From assembly GCA_041392785.1 (NCBI GenBank), contig JAWKLK010000004.1, positions 186,001 to 250,000 of the forward strand: a stretch of DNA of 64,000 nucleotides. Direction: 5' to 3'. This document shows positions 8,710 to 16,706 of this stretch, piece by piece. This DNA is from OLB9 sp041392785 (lineage in GTDB: Bacteria; Bacteroidota; Bacteroidia; Chitinophagales; Saprospiraceae). The translations under genes and the position numbers were made by a program. The notes below the pieces were generated by a model. That model saw only the letters and a program-made list of their open reading frames with translations, was not told the DNA's origin and did no database searches. Each line of letters starts with the position of its first letter. Position 1 is the stretch's first letter.

Positions 8710-9897
8710 ATGTACGACCGTGCTGTTTTGCATATGGATTTAGACTCATTTTTTGTTTCCGTAGAGTGTCTCAAAAACAGTAGTCTCCTCGGTAAGCCAC
8801 TACTCATCGGCGGTACGTCCAATCGCGGTGTCGTCGCTTCATGCAGCTACGAAGCACGTCGCTTTGGTGTACACTCCGCTATGCCTATGAAAATGGCACT
8901 TCGGCTATGTCCACAGGCGACCATCTTACGCGGAGATATGGATAGCTATTCTAAATATTCAGGTATCGTCACCGACATCATTGCGGAAGATGCACCAGTG
9001 TATGAGAAAGCATCGATTGACGAGTTCTACCTTGATCTTACGGGTATGGACAAGCATTTCGGTTGCTTCAAGTGGTCATCAGAACTGCGCCAAAAAGTCA
9101 TAAAAGAGTCAGGGCTGCCGATATCTTTTGGCTTGTCTATCAACAAGACAGTGTCTAAAGTCGGCACAGGAGAGGCCAAACCTAATGGTACGAAACACAT
9201 ACCCAATGGCACTGAAAAAGGATTTCTCGCACCACTGCCCGTAGGTAAAATACCCGGTGTGGGAGATCAGACCCATAAAAAACTCAACTTCATGGGCGTA
9301 CGCACGATAGACACGCTGAGCCAGATACCTATCCGTCTGCTCGAACGCGAATTTGGCAAGCCTGGTCGGACGCTTTGGGAGCGTGCTAATGCCATAGATC
9401 ATACACCTATCGTACCATATCACGAACAAAAATCTATGTCCAAAGAGCGCACCTTTATGGAAGATACCCTAGATGTGACGATGATGAAGCATCTTCTGCT
9501 AGATATGGCAGATAAGCTATCCTTTGAGCTCCGTGCATCCGGCAAACTCGCCTCTACCATCACCGTCAAGATCCGATATGCAGACTTCAATACCTATACA
9601 AAACAGAAAAACATCTCCTACACAGCCAATGACCGTATACTTGGCCAGCACGTCATCGATATTTTTGATAGATTGTACGAGCGGAGACAGCTCATCCGCC
9701 TTATTGGAGTGAAGTACAGCGGCCTTGTGCAGGGAAGCTATCAGATCAATCTATTCGATGATACGATGGAGCATATCCAACTCATGCAGCAGATGGACAG
9801 GATCAGAAGACGCTTCGGTGCGGATGCCATCATGCGCGCGAGTGGCCTTGTGAAGGCTAAGGTGCTGCGAGATCAGTTGCCAGTGGATGGTGGGTGA
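8710..9897 (+). CDS. dinB: DNA polymerase IV (Y-family translesion polymerase)
   Basis: Low-fidelity polymerase that bypasses DNA lesions. 395 residues. Catalytic carboxylates are visible in HMDLDSFFVSVE near the N-terminus and in KASIDEFYLDLTG (SIDE box) near residue 102. The palm/fingers are followed by the thumb HhH region (LPVGKIPGVGDQT) and the little-finger domain (residues about 240-350). After it the C-terminal tail contains QINLFDD near residue 345, resembling a beta-clamp binding motif. Codon use is richer in G and C than its neighbours: three 60-base lines I counted gave 47-52% G+C. That hints at transfer or different selection. An inverted repeat precedes it. Confidence 0.95.
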   Translation: MYDRAVLHMDLDSFFVSVECLKNSSLLGKPLLIGGTSNRGVVASCSYEARRFGVHSAMPMKMALRLCPQATILRGDMDSYSKYSGIVTDIIAEDAPVYEKASIDEFYLDLTGMDKHFGCFKWSSELRQKVIKESGLPISFGLSINKTVSKVGTGEAKPNGTKHIPNGTEKGFLAPLPVGKIPGVGDQTHKKLNFMGVRTIDTLSQIPIRLLEREFGKPGRTLWERANAIDHTPIVPYHEQKSMSKERTFMEDTLDVTMMKHLLLDMADKLSFELRASGKLASTITVKIRYADFNTYTKQKNISYTANDRILGQHVIDIFDRLYERRQLIRLIGVKYSGLVQGSYQINLFDDTMEHIQLMQQMDRIRRRFGADAIMRASGLVKAKVLRDQLPVDGG

Positions 9898-10011
9898 TGT
9901 GTGGAAGTTAGAGGTTTGACAAAAATTCTTTAAAGTATTGTTCCTCCTTTTCATATCATTTTTTACTTTTGGCATGGCTTTTGACCTGATCTTTTTATCC
10001 AATTTGTATTT

Positions 10012-10569
10012 ATGATGTATCGACTCATGCTCATCCTACTATGTCCCTTATTTTTATCCTTTGATTTCAATCCGGAGTCAGCAGCTTACAGCTATATAGA
10101 ACAGTATAAAGACTTAGCTATTGTAGAGATGTATCGCACCGGAATTCCAGCGAGTATCACATTGGCGCAAGGGCTACAGGAATCCTATTATGGCACTTCT
10201 GAACTGGCAACCAATGCGAATAATCACTTTGGGATTAAGTGCAAATCTTACTGGACAGGTAAGACTTATTATTACAAAGATGATGATAAGGACAAAAAAG
10301 GACTTTTGATGGAATCTTGCTTTAGGGCTTATGATTCAGATATTGACTCCTACATCGATAGATCTAATTTTTTGATGCAGACAGAACGATACAAATTGCT
10401 CTTTTCTTATGACCGTACTAATTATATACAGTGGGCATACGGGCTAAAAAAATGTGGTTATGCTACTGACCCGGACTACGCTACTAAACTGATAGATAAA
10501 ATAGAAAAATACCAGTTGTACCAATTTGATCAAGCTGAAGATCCTTTCAGGAAACTTATTCGCAGATAA
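10012..10569 (+). CDS. Secreted glucosaminidase-domain protein (peptidoglycan hydrolase)
   Basis: 185 residues with an N-terminal hydrophobic signal (residues 1-17) and a glucosaminidase (GH73-like, FlgJ C-terminal type) domain. The likely catalytic Glu is in LAQGLQESYYGTSELA near residue 60, followed by the typical NNHFGIKCKSYWTGKTY segment, and the YA/WAYGLKKCGYATDP region near the end. It would cut N-acetylglucosamine linkages in the cell wall outside the inner membrane. It has no LysM or SH3 anchor domain, unlike many homologues. It converges on hutI with five bases between them. Confidence 0.85.
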   Translation: MMYRLMLILLCPLFLSFDFNPESAAYSYIEQYKDLAIVEMYRTGIPASITLAQGLQESYYGTSELATNANNHFGIKCKSYWTGKTYYYKDDDKDKKGLLMESCFRAYDSDIDSYIDRSNFLMQTERYKLLFSYDRTNYIQWAYGLKKCGYATDPDYATKLIDKIEKYQLYQFDQAEDPFRKLIRR

Positions 10570-10574
10570 TGCAC

Positions 10575-11801
10575 CTACTGTAGCTCTCCGTCCAGATATA
10601 CCTTTGAAATGTGATTTGCCCCAAACCTATAGATCATAAAATCCAGATCTGACATCGGTTTTGTAATGATAAAATTGGCTTTTTTACCTTTCTGAATGGT
10701 TCCTAATTCTTGCTCCAATTCCATGGCACAAGCACCATTGATGGTAACAGCATTGAAAGCTTCATTTGGAAGGAGTCGCATTCCGTTGCAGGCAAATGCC
10801 ATGAGAAGTGGGACGCTACCGCAAGGACTACTTCCAGGATTAAAATCCGTGGCTATGGCCACACCTAGACCTTGGTCTATCATCTGACGTGCCGGAGCGT
10901 AATGGATATTCAAGAAGAATGAGACAAAAGGCAGCACTGTAGGAATGGTTTTGGATAATAATAAAGCATCTATTTCATCTTGCGTGATAGCTTCCAAGTG
11001 ATCTACGGAGATAGCCTGATTTTTTATCCCAACTTGAACACCACCTGATACTGCCAATTCGTTGGCATGAATCTTTGGCTTCAAACCGTATTTGGCTGCT
11101 TCCTGTAGAATTCTATCCGTTTCTTCGACCGTAAAAAATCCTTTGTCGCAGAAGACATCACAGTAATCCGCCAGCCCTTCGTCTACTACTTCAGGTATCA
11201 TATCTATCACTTCGCGGATGTAGGCTTCACGATTGTGTGCATATTCAGCGGGAATAGCATGAGCGCCTAAAAAACTAGCTTTTATAGTTGCTTTTGTATT
11301 GTCTTTCAGTCGTCGGATGACCCTGAGCATTTTCAACTCGCTCTCTTTACTGAGTCCGTACCCGCTTTTTATTTCTATAGCACCTGTGCCATAGGATATT
11401 ACTTCTTCTAGTCTACTCAAAGCGGATTCATAAAGGGATGATTCGCTAGTTTCTGCAAGTTTTTTTGCAGAGTTTAGGATTCCACCACCAGCATGTGCTA
11501 TGGCCTCATAACTTTTGCCTTGGAGTCTAAGGACATATTCGTTTTCTCTACTTCCAGCAAACACAATATGTGTGTGGCTGTCACACCATGTGGGCATAAC
11601 CATACCACCCTTGGCATCTACAGTGGCATCTGCTATGGTAGGGACGCTATCCATGCTGCCATAATCAGCTATTTTTCCGTGTGCAATTAATAAAAATGCA
11701 TTTTCGATGCTTTGTACATGTGACATTTCTTTGCCCTTGAGAAATTGAGATTGCTGAGAAATGCCCATTAACTTGCTGATATTGGTAATAAGTAGGGTCA
11801 T
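10575..11801 (-). CDS. hutI: Imidazolonepropionase
   Basis: Metal-dependent amidohydrolase of histidine degradation, converting imidazolonepropionate to N-formimino-glutamate. 408 residues from ATG 11801. That ATG overlaps the stop of the upstream gene as ATGA; a longer frame to 11894 would run through the upstream gene. Metal ligands are visible in CDSHTHIVFAG, in HANELAVSGG with the downstream VDHLE, and in IATDFNPGSSP. No hutH, hutU or hutG lies in the window. The gene is the last of a coupled four-gene operon headed by nadK. Confidence 0.95.
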   Translation of the reverse strand: MTLLITNISKLMGISQQSQFLKGKEMSHVQSIENAFLLIAHGKIADYGSMDSVPTIADATVDAKGGMVMPTWCDSHTHIVFAGSRENEYVLRLQGKSYEAIAHAGGGILNSAKKLAETSESSLYESALSRLEEVISYGTGAIEIKSGYGLSKESELKMLRVIRRLKDNTKATIKASFLGAHAIPAEYAHNREAYIREVIDMIPEVVDEGLADYCDVFCDKGFFTVEETDRILQEAAKYGLKPKIHANELAVSGGVQVGIKNQAISVDHLEAITQDEIDALLLSKTIPTVLPFVSFFLNIHYAPARQMIDQGLGVAIATDFNPGSSPCGSVPLLMAFACNGMRLLPNEAFNAVTINGACAMELEQELGTIQKGKKANFIITKPMSDLDFMIYRFGANHISKVYLDGELQ

Positions 11802-12427
11802 GATTTTGAAATTGTGGTGTAGTACTTGCTGTACAATCTTATATAAAACTCGATGCCTATTATGATCGCTAGGGATACAGACAATAATATCCATCTAATT
11901 AATGTCAATGTAGAATGATTCTCAATAATCCATCTATGATCTGCAAATAATTGTGCTATCGCTAATCCAAATACCATTGCAATATTCAGGTAGATAATAC
12001 CATTTGTAATATTTATTGTCTTATACATCTTCTTTTTGATGCTTAGGATTATTACTTCTTCATAAATTTTAGTTTTGGGATCAATAGATTTTAATTGTTT
12101 TAGAATTTTTATTGCTTTGTCAAATTGCTTAATGTGATATAGACTTGCTGCTTTTCTGAAGAGTAGAATCGGATACATATCTTCTCCTTTATATTCATAC
12201 ATGTTTTCAATTATAATTGTTTCAATGACGGGATCGATATTTCTTAAAAATTTGTGGTATAGTCCAATTTCAAATATACACAATAGATAGTCTATTTGCA
12301 TTTCAATTCTTTCTTCAAACTGGACATATGGTAACTCATCAAAAATGGATTCAAAATACTGTATCTTTTCTTGATATGCCTTTTCATCAAAGGAAAAGTA
12401 TCTCAGATAAACTCCTTTCTTTTGCAT
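11798..12427 (-). CDS. Small membrane protein with TPR-like N-terminal region, unknown function
   Basis: 209 residues from ATG 12427, which overlaps the upstream stop as TAATG. I do not recognise a named family. The first 140 residues are helical and hold a TPR-like repeat (FRKAASLYHIKQFDKAIKIL). Two hydrophobic segments follow, about residues 145-163 and 176-197, with a short basic tail. No signal peptide is seen, so the helical part probably faces the cytoplasm. Its stop overlaps the hutI start (ATGA), so its production is tied to both neighbours. Confidence 0.7.
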   Translation of the reverse strand: MQKKGVYLRYFSFDEKAYQEKIQYFESIFDELPYVQFEERIEMQIDYLLCIFEIGLYHKFLRNIDPVIETIIIENMYEYKGEDMYPILLFRKAASLYHIKQFDKAIKILKQLKSIDPKTKIYEEVIILSIKKKMYKTINITNGIIYLNIAMVFGLAIAQLFADHRWIIENHSTLTLIRWILLSVSLAIIIGIEFYIRLYSKYYTTISKS

Positions 12428-13188
12428 TATTCCATTTCGGATAAAGGTTTGAAAAGTAATATTTTTGAAGGAGACGCATCGCTTTGCAGCGAAATGATCT
12501 GGATATTGCATAGATATAATCCATCTTCTATGTGATTAGGAATGTACACCAACTCAGTAATGGTTTTGCCAGAGTCTAAGCGGCCTTCAGGAAACCAAAA
12601 GTCACGGTGTGCGCTTAGTGCTCCTCCATCCATTTCTCGGTCAACCGATGGAAGGTCTGTCATCAAATGTTGCATTCCCAACTGATTCAATTTTTTTATT
12701 ACTTGTGCATCAATATAAGTGGGATTAGTACCAGAATAATCTTTGCTTAATTTTGCATCAGTATTGGGATAAGTACGTATGATAATGGTTTCCTCTTTGA
12801 GATTTTCGAAAAAATCAATAGGAAAAGTTGATAGTGTTACAACCGTATCTTCATTAACATTCTCAGGAATTACAGATACCAATCTTGCAAAACTGTGACA
12901 TTTTTTCAGGGAATTATGTATGGTATAATCTCCTGAAATAATGTGACCTACACATTCTGTGTGGGTTCCATTGCCATGAGGATTTATTGTAATGTTTTTG
13001 AAGTTTACAACACCACCTTGGTCAATGTCGCCTATGAAGTCACCGGATTTTACTGGATCAATGACCATATTTGGAGCCCAAAAGCATTTTGGAACTGCGG
13101 CACCACTGACCAATGGTATCGAAATATCGATGGAATGGTCTAGATCAAATGCCATATGAGTACCATTATGCCTTGTGTGTATTATCAT
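12427..13188 (-). CDS. Cyclase / kynurenine formamidase-like hydrolase
   Basis: 253 residues of the cyclase (KynB-like) metal-hydrolase family. The family metal motif HxGTHxDxPxH appears in altered form as HGNGTHTECVGH, with the second Asp replaced by Glu and Pro by Val. A further conserved stretch, DLPSVDREMDGG, and a late HRDFW follow. The substrate cannot be read from sequence; arylformamidase is the best-known activity. I chose ATG 13188, two bases after the nadK stop. It is the second gene of the nadK operon, so a link to tryptophan-kynurenine-NAD metabolism is possible but no other kynurenine genes are near. Confidence 0.75.
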   Translation of the reverse strand: MIIHTRHNGTHMAFDLDHSIDISIPLVSGAAVPKCFWAPNMVIDPVKSGDFIGDIDQGGVVNFKNITINPHGNGTHTECVGHIISGDYTIHNSLKKCHSFARLVSVIPENVNEDTVVTLSTFPIDFFENLKEETIIIRTYPNTDAKLSKDYSGTNPTYIDAQVIKKLNQLGMQHLMTDLPSVDREMDGGALSAHRDFWFPEGRLDSGKTITELVYIPNHIEDGLYLCNIQIISLQSDASPSKILLFKPLSEME

Positions 13189-13189
13189 T

Positions 13190-14071
13190 TCAATTTCTTT
13201 TATCTTTTCCCCAGTGCAATTTATTACCAAGAGTTTTCATAAAGGATTGTCCTTTGAGCTGAATAAAAGAAACATCAAAATCACCTTTCTTCAGAATGAT
13301 TTGGTGATTTGATGTTATGGTTTCATATCTTGAGTCTAGTGTACACATGAAGCTATTAATTCGACCCTCGACGTGTATTTTTATTATGTGATTATCAGGA
13401 AGCACAATAGGTCTGACATTAAGATTATGTGGTGCCACAGGAGTGATAATAAATGCCTTAGAATCAGGAAGCACAATAGGTCCATCACAACTCAGTGAAT
13501 ATCCTGTGGATCCGGTAGGCGTACTCACTATAAGGCCGTCTGCCCAATAGCTGTTCAGTAATTCATCATCCACGAAAACATGAATAGTGATCATTGAAGA
13601 TGTATCTCTTCGGTTGATGGTAAAATCATTCAGGCCATATGGAAAATCTTGAAACATCGGTAGATTACTTTCTACATTCAGTATGGTCCGTTTGAGAATA
13701 GTGAAATCTTTTTTCATCAGTGATTTGATCGCATTAGGGATGATTTTTTTCTCTACACTAGCTAAAAATCCGAGTCTCCCAAGATTTATTCCTAAGATTG
13801 GAATATTCAAATGTCTGATCAATGTTATAGCCTTCAAGATGGTGCCATCTCCTCCTAAAGTTATCATCAGGTCGAATCCTGCTTTTTCTACGTCAGCAAA
13901 ATTTTTTACTGTTGAGTAAGGCTTAATATCTATATGTTTCTTTAAGGTCTGAGCACATGGTTGGTATATACTTACATCTACATCATATGACTTGAGCGAC
14001 TCCAATACCTGCTCTATGTATGGATATTCATCCACATTACTTAATCCTTGACCAAAAATGAGTGTTTTCAT
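13190..14071 (-). CDS. nadK: NAD kinase
   Basis: Cytoplasmic enzyme that phosphorylates NAD to NADP. 293 residues from ATG 14071. The GGDG nucleotide motif is visible in ITLGGDGTILKA, followed by GINLGRLGFLA and the downstream TPTGSTGYSLSCDGPIV segment with the catalytic-site loop. It heads a run of four tightly spaced minus-strand genes (nadK, cyclase, membrane protein, hutI). A TAnnTTTG element lies 66 bases upstream. Confidence 0.96.
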   Translation of the reverse strand: MKTLIFGQGLSNVDEYPYIEQVLESLKSYDVDVSIYQPCAQTLKKHIDIKPYSTVKNFADVEKAGFDLMITLGGDGTILKAITLIRHLNIPILGINLGRLGFLASVEKKIIPNAIKSLMKKDFTILKRTILNVESNLPMFQDFPYGLNDFTINRRDTSSMITIHVFVDDELLNSYWADGLIVSTPTGSTGYSLSCDGPIVLPDSKAFIITPVAPHNLNVRPIVLPDNHIIKIHVEGRINSFMCTLDSRYETITSNHQIILKKGDFDVSFIQLKGQSFMKTLGNKLHWGKDKRN

Positions 14072-14136
14072 AAAAAAAGATAAAAAGTGTTGATTCAATG
14101 TTCAAATTGTACTCAAATGCGCCACACTCTAAGGTA

Positions 14137-14144
14137 CAAAGTTA
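14137..14144 (-). promoter_or_regulatory. Candidate -7 promoter element for the nadK operon
   Basis: On the minus strand this reads TAACTTTG, matching TAnnTTTG. It lies 66 bases before the nadK ATG. No convincing -33 TTTG is present at the expected distance. Confidence 0.45.
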
Positions 14145-14182
14145 ATACATTCAAATGACTAAAAACAGGAAAATGGCATTAC

Positions 14183-15175
14183 TTATCCTTCCTTTACTGA
14201 ATTTAGAAAGGCAGAACTGACTTTTTGAATCGTATGTGAGATGGGTGTATATTTGCAATTTAGCATTTGAACAGACTTCGTATTATCATAATTACTGTTT
14301 GCTGACGTACTTACTATAGTTTCAGTAGTAATGATAGGCTTACTGTTGGTAATAATTGATCTAAGATGTTCAATATTAGCAAAAGCGGATGCTAGAAATC
14401 CTTTGAGAGGTTTGGTTGGTGGTTTTTTCCCTATTTCAATTGCTATTTTTGTAAAAATGTCTTTATAGGGAAGGTTTTCGCCACTTAGGATATATCTTTC
14501 TCCATTGAGGTCTTGATCTATAGCATCGACGATGACCTTTGCCACATCGCTCACATCTACCCATCCAGTACTACCGATACCATACCAATCAAGGCCATGA
14601 TAAATCTTATTCCAAAGTTGCGGTGTTGATGAATGCCAATTTCCTATTCCCAAAATCATCGATGGATTAAAGATGGTGGTATGTAAACCTTCTGCATGCG
14701 CTCTCCATACTTCTTGTTCTGCCAAAAACTTTGCAAGCCCGTACGAGGTGTCATATTTTGAATGGTTGAAAATAGAATTTTCATTGATTGTTTCATTGAG
14801 TTTTCTCCTACCTAATGCAGCGACAGAACTTATATGTATGAGTTTTTTGACGCCAGCATACATAGCAGCATTTACAACATTTGCTGTCCCATCAATAGCC
14901 GTTTTAATCATTTGCTTCTTATGGCGAATTGAAAATGATACCTCACTTGCAGCATTGATCACTGTATCGATATCTTCTAGGATATCCACCATCCTTGGCA
15001 TATCGCAGATATCTCCTTCGATCCAAGTGACATTGGGGTGGTGAATTACCTGTTTATGTTCAGGGTTTCTAATCAGTCCAAATATATTGATGAATCCTTT
15101 GGTTGTTAATGCCTTAATGATATGATTTCCTAAAAAACCACTAGCACCAGTAACCAAAACTCTGTCATTGTTCAT
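14183..15175 (-). CDS. NAD-dependent epimerase/dehydratase (extended SDR, dihydroflavonol-reductase-like)
   Basis: 330 residues. The N-terminal Rossmann motif is VTGASGFLGNHI, and the catalytic Tyr-Lys pair is in TSYGLAKFLAEQEVW with an upstream Ser in HISSVAALG. The sequence resembles NAD(P)H-dependent reductases annotated as DFR-like or steroid-dehydrogenase-like in Bacteroidota. The substrate is not predictable. It is followed on the same strand by nothing until nadK, and is preceded 13 bases away by the HAD phosphatase gene, with which it is probably cotranscribed. Confidence 0.85.
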   Translation of the reverse strand: MNNDRVLVTGASGFLGNHIIKALTTKGFINIFGLIRNPEHKQVIHHPNVTWIEGDICDMPRMVDILEDIDTVINAASEVSFSIRHKKQMIKTAIDGTANVVNAAMYAGVKKLIHISSVAALGRRKLNETINENSIFNHSKYDTSYGLAKFLAEQEVWRAHAEGLHTTIFNPSMILGIGNWHSSTPQLWNKIYHGLDWYGIGSTGWVDVSDVAKVIVDAIDQDLNGERYILSGENLPYKDIFTKIAIEIGKKPPTKPLKGFLASAFANIEHLRSIITNSKPIITTETIVSTSANSNYDNTKSVQMLNCKYTPISHTIQKVSSAFLNSVKEG

Positions 15176-15187
15176 AACTTTTTTATA

Positions 15188-15610
15188 TCAAGGTTTAAAA
15201 ACCTCGATTACTGCATTGGTTTTGATTAGATCAGTGAACTTGCCTTTGAACCTTGTTGCCTTTACCAAATGATTATCAATCCAATGATAGTTACCACCTC
15301 TAGGTTTTCCGACGAGTAAACCATGGTATTTGAAGCCATGCTTATTGAGCCAGTCTTCCGTAATTTCCCTGTGATCTTCTGTTCTGGAAGTAAAAAAAGT
15401 GATAATATGCCCTTCATCATACCATTTATTGCAAATTTCTAACGCATCAGGGTATGGATCAACGGTGCCCATTCTCTCTGGTTCTTCATTAGGGACATCA
15501 TCGCAGATGGTGCCATCTATATCAATTAGATAATTCTTTACACTTTCAGGCAAAATCGGACTTAGATTTTCACCTTTTTCATTTTTAAGATTATTTAAAA
15601 CAATACTCAT
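15188..15610 (-). CDS. HAD-superfamily phosphatase-like protein
   Basis: 140 residues. HAD motif I is visible as YLIDIDGTICDD near residue 30, a Thr/Ser motif II in FFTSRTEDH, and later Lys and Asp in GKPRGGNYHWIDN that could be motifs III and IV. It matches a short family in Bacteroidota, sometimes named phosphoheptose isomerase by transitive annotation, but no sugar-isomerase fold is visible. A small-molecule phosphatase is the safer call. It is followed 13 bases later by the epimerase gene. Confidence 0.7.
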   Translation of the reverse strand: MSIVLNNLKNEKGENLSPILPESVKNYLIDIDGTICDDVPNEEPERMGTVDPYPDALEICNKWYDEGHIITFFTSRTEDHREITEDWLNKHGFKYHGLLVGKPRGGNYHWIDNHLVKATRFKGKFTDLIKTNAVIEVFKP

Positions 15611-15631
15611 TTATACTATTTGTATTTTAAA

Positions 15632-16456
15632 TTAATTGAAATTAATATAGTTTTCTGGATTCACTACTCTTCCATCATACCACATCTCAAAATGTAAGTG
15701 CGGCCCAGTGGACATTTCTCCTGAATTCCCTATGATTGCTATTGCTTGGCCAGTTTTCACTATATCTCCAGTTTTCACTAAGAGCGCAGAATTGTGTTTA
15801 TAGACGGAAACTACATTTTTTGGATGTTGAATATAGATCGAATTTCCTGTTTGAAATGACATATCAGCATTTATCACTATGCCATCCATTATAGCACTGA
15901 CAGGCGCATCTTTTGATGACATGATGTCCACACCATAGTGCTGAATAGATGGCTGAAAATGGGCAGATATAGTACCTCTGACTGGAGTGACGAAACGCAG
16001 GAAATTTAATTCTTTTGCTCTTTTATTTTCTAGAAGATCTTCTTGTTTTATAAGTTCTGTAGGAATGCTTTTTGCGGCTATGAGCGAATCTTCTCTACTG
16101 ACAGTTTGTGTATGTATACCACCTGTCAACATGTTTTTTAATCCAGAAGTATACACGTCATAGGCTGTGATTTCTTGCTCTAGAGTATCGACTCTTTTCA
16201 GTAATTCAATAAATTTCTTATTGTCAGTGATGTCACCATAGCCTGGAATCAGTCTTTTTACAGGTGTGAAAACAATTAATGATATGACCAGTGAACTCAG
16301 TATAAGTCCAATGACACTCAATAAGGTATAAAAGCTTAACAAACTCAAATTGTAGGAGCCAACCTCTTCGAGATTTTCATCGTCCAAAATCAAAATCCTA
16401 AAATTATGCTTCAGACGATCTAGTAAGCGCTTTCTGAATGGTTTTGTGTCCGGCAT
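15632..16456 (-). CDS. M23 family metallopeptidase, membrane anchored
   Basis: 274 residues. A membrane helix spans about residues 35-65 (YTLLSVIGLILSSLVISL), followed by a short coiled-coil region and a C-terminal LytM/M23 domain. Zinc ligands are visible as HYGVD (HxxxD) and HLHFEMW (HxH). This points to a peptidoglycan endopeptidase or a divisome-type activator facing the periplasm. All three ligand positions are intact, so activity is likely. A TACTTTTG promoter element lies 36 bases upstream, and the HAD gene follows 22 bases downstream. Confidence 0.9.
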   Translation of the reverse strand: MPDTKPFRKRLLDRLKHNFRILILDDENLEEVGSYNLSLLSFYTLLSVIGLILSSLVISLIVFTPVKRLIPGYGDITDNKKFIELLKRVDTLEQEITAYDVYTSGLKNMLTGGIHTQTVSREDSLIAAKSIPTELIKQEDLLENKRAKELNFLRFVTPVRGTISAHFQPSIQHYGVDIMSSKDAPVSAIMDGIVINADMSFQTGNSIYIQHPKNVVSVYKHNSALLVKTGDIVKTGQAIAIIGNSGEMSTGPHLHFEMWYDGRVVNPENYINFN

Positions 16457-16491
16457 GGACGAAAATTAGTAAAAAATAAAATAATTTGCAG

Positions 16492-16499
16492 CAAAAGTA
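16492..16499 (-). promoter_or_regulatory. Candidate -7 promoter element for the M23 peptidase
   Basis: Minus strand reads TACTTTTG, a full TAnnTTTG match, 36 bases upstream of the M23 peptidase ATG. Confidence 0.5.
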
Positions 16500-16658
16500 G
16501 TTATATTAGTTTATTTGGAGAACATTAATTTTTATTGATTCGCAGTTTATGCTTTTAATGTTTGTATTTTGAGATGAATATATGCGATATTTTTACAGAG
16601 ATTTATATCAAATGATTCAATTTTAATGTGTTTTACCATAAATTATAAAATAAGCAAT

Positions 16659-16666
16659 TATTTTTG
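16659..16666 (+). promoter_or_regulatory. Candidate -7 promoter element for the sprE-like gene
   Basis: TATTTTTG matches TAnnTTTG and lies 40 bases before the TTG start codon of the following lipoprotein gene. Confidence 0.5.
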
Positions 16667-16706
16667 CAATCTGAATTTTAAATATTATAAATAAAATTAA
16701 TATATT

